A stretch of 12,516 nucleotides of DNA. It comes from an uncultured Ruminococcus sp. Lineage in GTDB: Bacteria > Bacillota > Clostridia > Oscillospirales > Ruminococcaceae. The notes beneath the pieces are model-generated. The model saw nothing but the letters and a program-made list of their open reading frames with translations. It was not told the DNA's origin and made no database searches. Shown in pieces: positions 11,635 through 12,516 of this stretch. Position numbers and translations under genes: made by a program. How positions within the stretch are numbered: position 1 is the first letter of the stretch; the number at the start of each line of letters is the position of its first letter. The DNA lies in NCBI GenBank assembly GCA_937910385.1, contig CALEPT010000009.1, forward strand, positions 1 to 12,516, given 5' to 3'.

Positions 11635-11921
11635 GTTTCCGGGTCAATCGAATCCAGTTCACTTTGAAGTTCTGCGATTTGCTCATTCAGCTTTGCGATT
11701 CTTGCGGTCTTCTCAGCGTCATTTTTTATCAATTCATTAAAATCGATTTTCAAAGCGGCTGCGATTGCAACACCTGTATCAACCGGGATTAAGCGTTTGC
11801 CTCTTACTCTGGCCAAATAGCCTGCCGAAACTCCGATCTCGTTTTCAAGCGTTGAAATAGGAATCCCCTTTATCTTGCAAAGTGCCTTTGCGTTTCTGGC
11901 GATCCGTTCACTGATTGTCAT
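11631..11921 (-). CDS. Cro/CI-type HTH regulator (XRE family)
   Basis: A 96-residue protein with a helix-turn-helix at the N-terminus: ISTLENEIGVSAGYLARVRGKR (about 22-43; recognition helix SAGYLARVRG), preceded by a first helix ERIARNAKALCKIKG. The C-terminal third is a leucine- and charge-rich helix (AKLNEQIAELQSELDSI) likely to mediate dimerisation. Such proteins act as Cro- or repressor-like regulators. AGGAGGTGG upstream fixes the start, which lies inside the end of the preceding gene (14-base overlap). Whether it binds the TACAC-N4-GTGTA operators is unknown. Confidence 0.88.
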   Translation of the reverse strand: MTISERIARNAKALCKIKGIPISTLENEIGVSAGYLARVRGKRLIPVDTGVAIAAALKIDFNELIKNDAEKTARIAKLNEQIAELQSELDSIDPET

Positions 11922-12180
11922 TATCCACCTCCTGTTTCAGCCAATCAAGCCAGACCTTCCTGCATTGATCGCAATCTTGTGTATCGGGCTTTGCAACACA
12001 CCACACGCAGTCTGCGTTTGTTGCAAGAAATTCCGCTAATTTCTCATCGCTCATTGCTCGGATGCGGTCTGCGTTCGATGGGTGTTTGTCATTGCAATTT
12101 TCGTCGCAGAAAGAATGATGATTATTATCCGTCCAAAGTTCGCACTCGCCGTCTTTGGTTCTGTAGATGCAGCCATTCAT
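11908..12180 (-). CDS. Cys-rich small phage protein, unknown function
   Basis: The 90-residue protein has two Cys/His-rich parts, CIYRTKDGECELW...HHSFCDENCNDKH (residues about 4-32) and CVWCVAK...CDQCRKVW (about 58-77). These suggest one or two zinc-binding knuckles. Between them lies SNADRIRAMSDEKLAEFLA, a motif I recall from many small gut-phage proteins, and the end is WLDWLKQE. Function unknown. The ribosome site is weak, so it may be translated by coupling with the upstream gene, whose stop is 10 bases before its start. Confidence 0.8.
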   Translation of the reverse strand: MNGCIYRTKDGECELWTDNNHHSFCDENCNDKHPSNADRIRAMSDEKLAEFLATNADCVWCVAKPDTQDCDQCRKVWLDWLKQEVDNDNQ

Positions 12181-12190
12181 GTTTCGTTGC

Positions 12191-12516
12191 TCACCAGTTC
12201 ACCGCTTCCTGCCTGTTCACAAAGAAGTGAATCCCGTGTGAGCACTCGTTCCAACGGTTGTCATCCCAACTGTCGGGATAGACCATCTCGCCAACGGTGT
12301 AGACCGTCTCGGCGTAGTTCTTATTTTCCAGCGTAGTAATTTCTGCGTCCGTACCGTCTGCGTTCTCAATCGCAAGCACAAGTGCTTTGTCACAGCGGCA
12401 TTTCCGGGAAGCCGCGGAACAACGCCTTGCATCTTCTGGAATCTGGAGCTTTACGATATAGCCGTTGACTTTCTTCCATGCGATAAACGCGCCTGTGTCC
12501 GGACAGGTAGATCGGA
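12191..12516 (-). CDS. DUF5758-like protein, C-terminal part (5' end outside window)
   Basis: About 107 residues can be read from the right edge to TGA, including TGAFIAWKKVNGYIVKLQIP, then RRCSAASRKCRCDKALVLAI and the end ECSHGIHFFVNRQEAVNW. From memory, the pattern (GAFIAWKK, RCSATSRKCR, GIHFFI.R.EAV) is the domain often found after pentapeptide repeats in phage and bacterial proteins. Its function is not known. The first part of the gene lies outside the window, so any repeat region cannot be seen. An ATG-started frame in this same region is only a shorter version. Confidence 0.8.
   Translation of the reverse strand, partial: RSTCPDTGAFIAWKKVNGYIVKLQIPEDARRCSAASRKCRCDKALVLAIENADGTDAEITTLENKNYAETVYTVGEMVYPDSWDDNRWNECSHGIHFFVNRQEAVNW

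Overview
The window looks like part of a tailed-phage (or prophage) genome from a low-to-mid GC Firmicute, probably a gut Clostridia host. The host guess rests on strong AGGAGG/AGAAAGGA-type ribosome sites, tightly overlapping genes and the style of the small accessory proteins. It is an inference, because no host gene is present. Every supported gene lies on the minus strand, so transcription runs from high to low coordinates.

Right part (12516 to 10620), early control module: the end of a DUF5758-like protein, a Cys-rich small protein, a Cro/CI-type HTH protein, an unreported 57-residue ORF, dUTPase, and a RinA/ArpU-like regulator with a sigma-region-4-like HTH. The genes overlap by 4 to 14 bases, apart from a 10-base gap after the DUF5758-like gene, and the run ends at a clear intrinsic terminator at 10588-10610.

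Middle (10587 to 6762), accessory module: a noncoding element (B), then a promoter with TACAC-N4-GTGTA operators, then a run of small genes of unknown function. A second promoter/operator region at 8695-8801 drives another small gene, a DUF932 protein and further small genes. Three genes share a 29-base leader (TGACC..CG-N5-ACGGGGAGAAAGGA). GC-rich hairpins follow several stop codons.

Left part (6761 to 1), late module: a sigma70-like promoter, a second copy of the noncoding element (A), an initiator-like tRNA-Met(CAT), a ParB-like protein, short ORFs that each begin M[KR][IV]YLAG, a DpdA-like (TGT-fold) transglycosylase, a DUF6884-like protein, a YhhQ/VUT-family queuosine-precursor transporter, a short remnant ORF, terminase small and large subunits, portal, and the start of a minor head protein.

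The main point of interest is the DpdA-like / DUF6884-like / YhhQ-like cassette just ahead of the terminase. It suggests that the phage salvages a 7-deazaguanine base and exchanges it into its own DNA, probably to escape restriction. Its beginning is odd. Three copies of the same N-terminal start are stacked within 150 bases, and the last appears one base out of frame with the catalytic body. The second notable signal is the pair of about 200-base noncoding elements (A and B), whose conserved blocks keep almost identical spacing; the RinA-like protein is a candidate to act on them.
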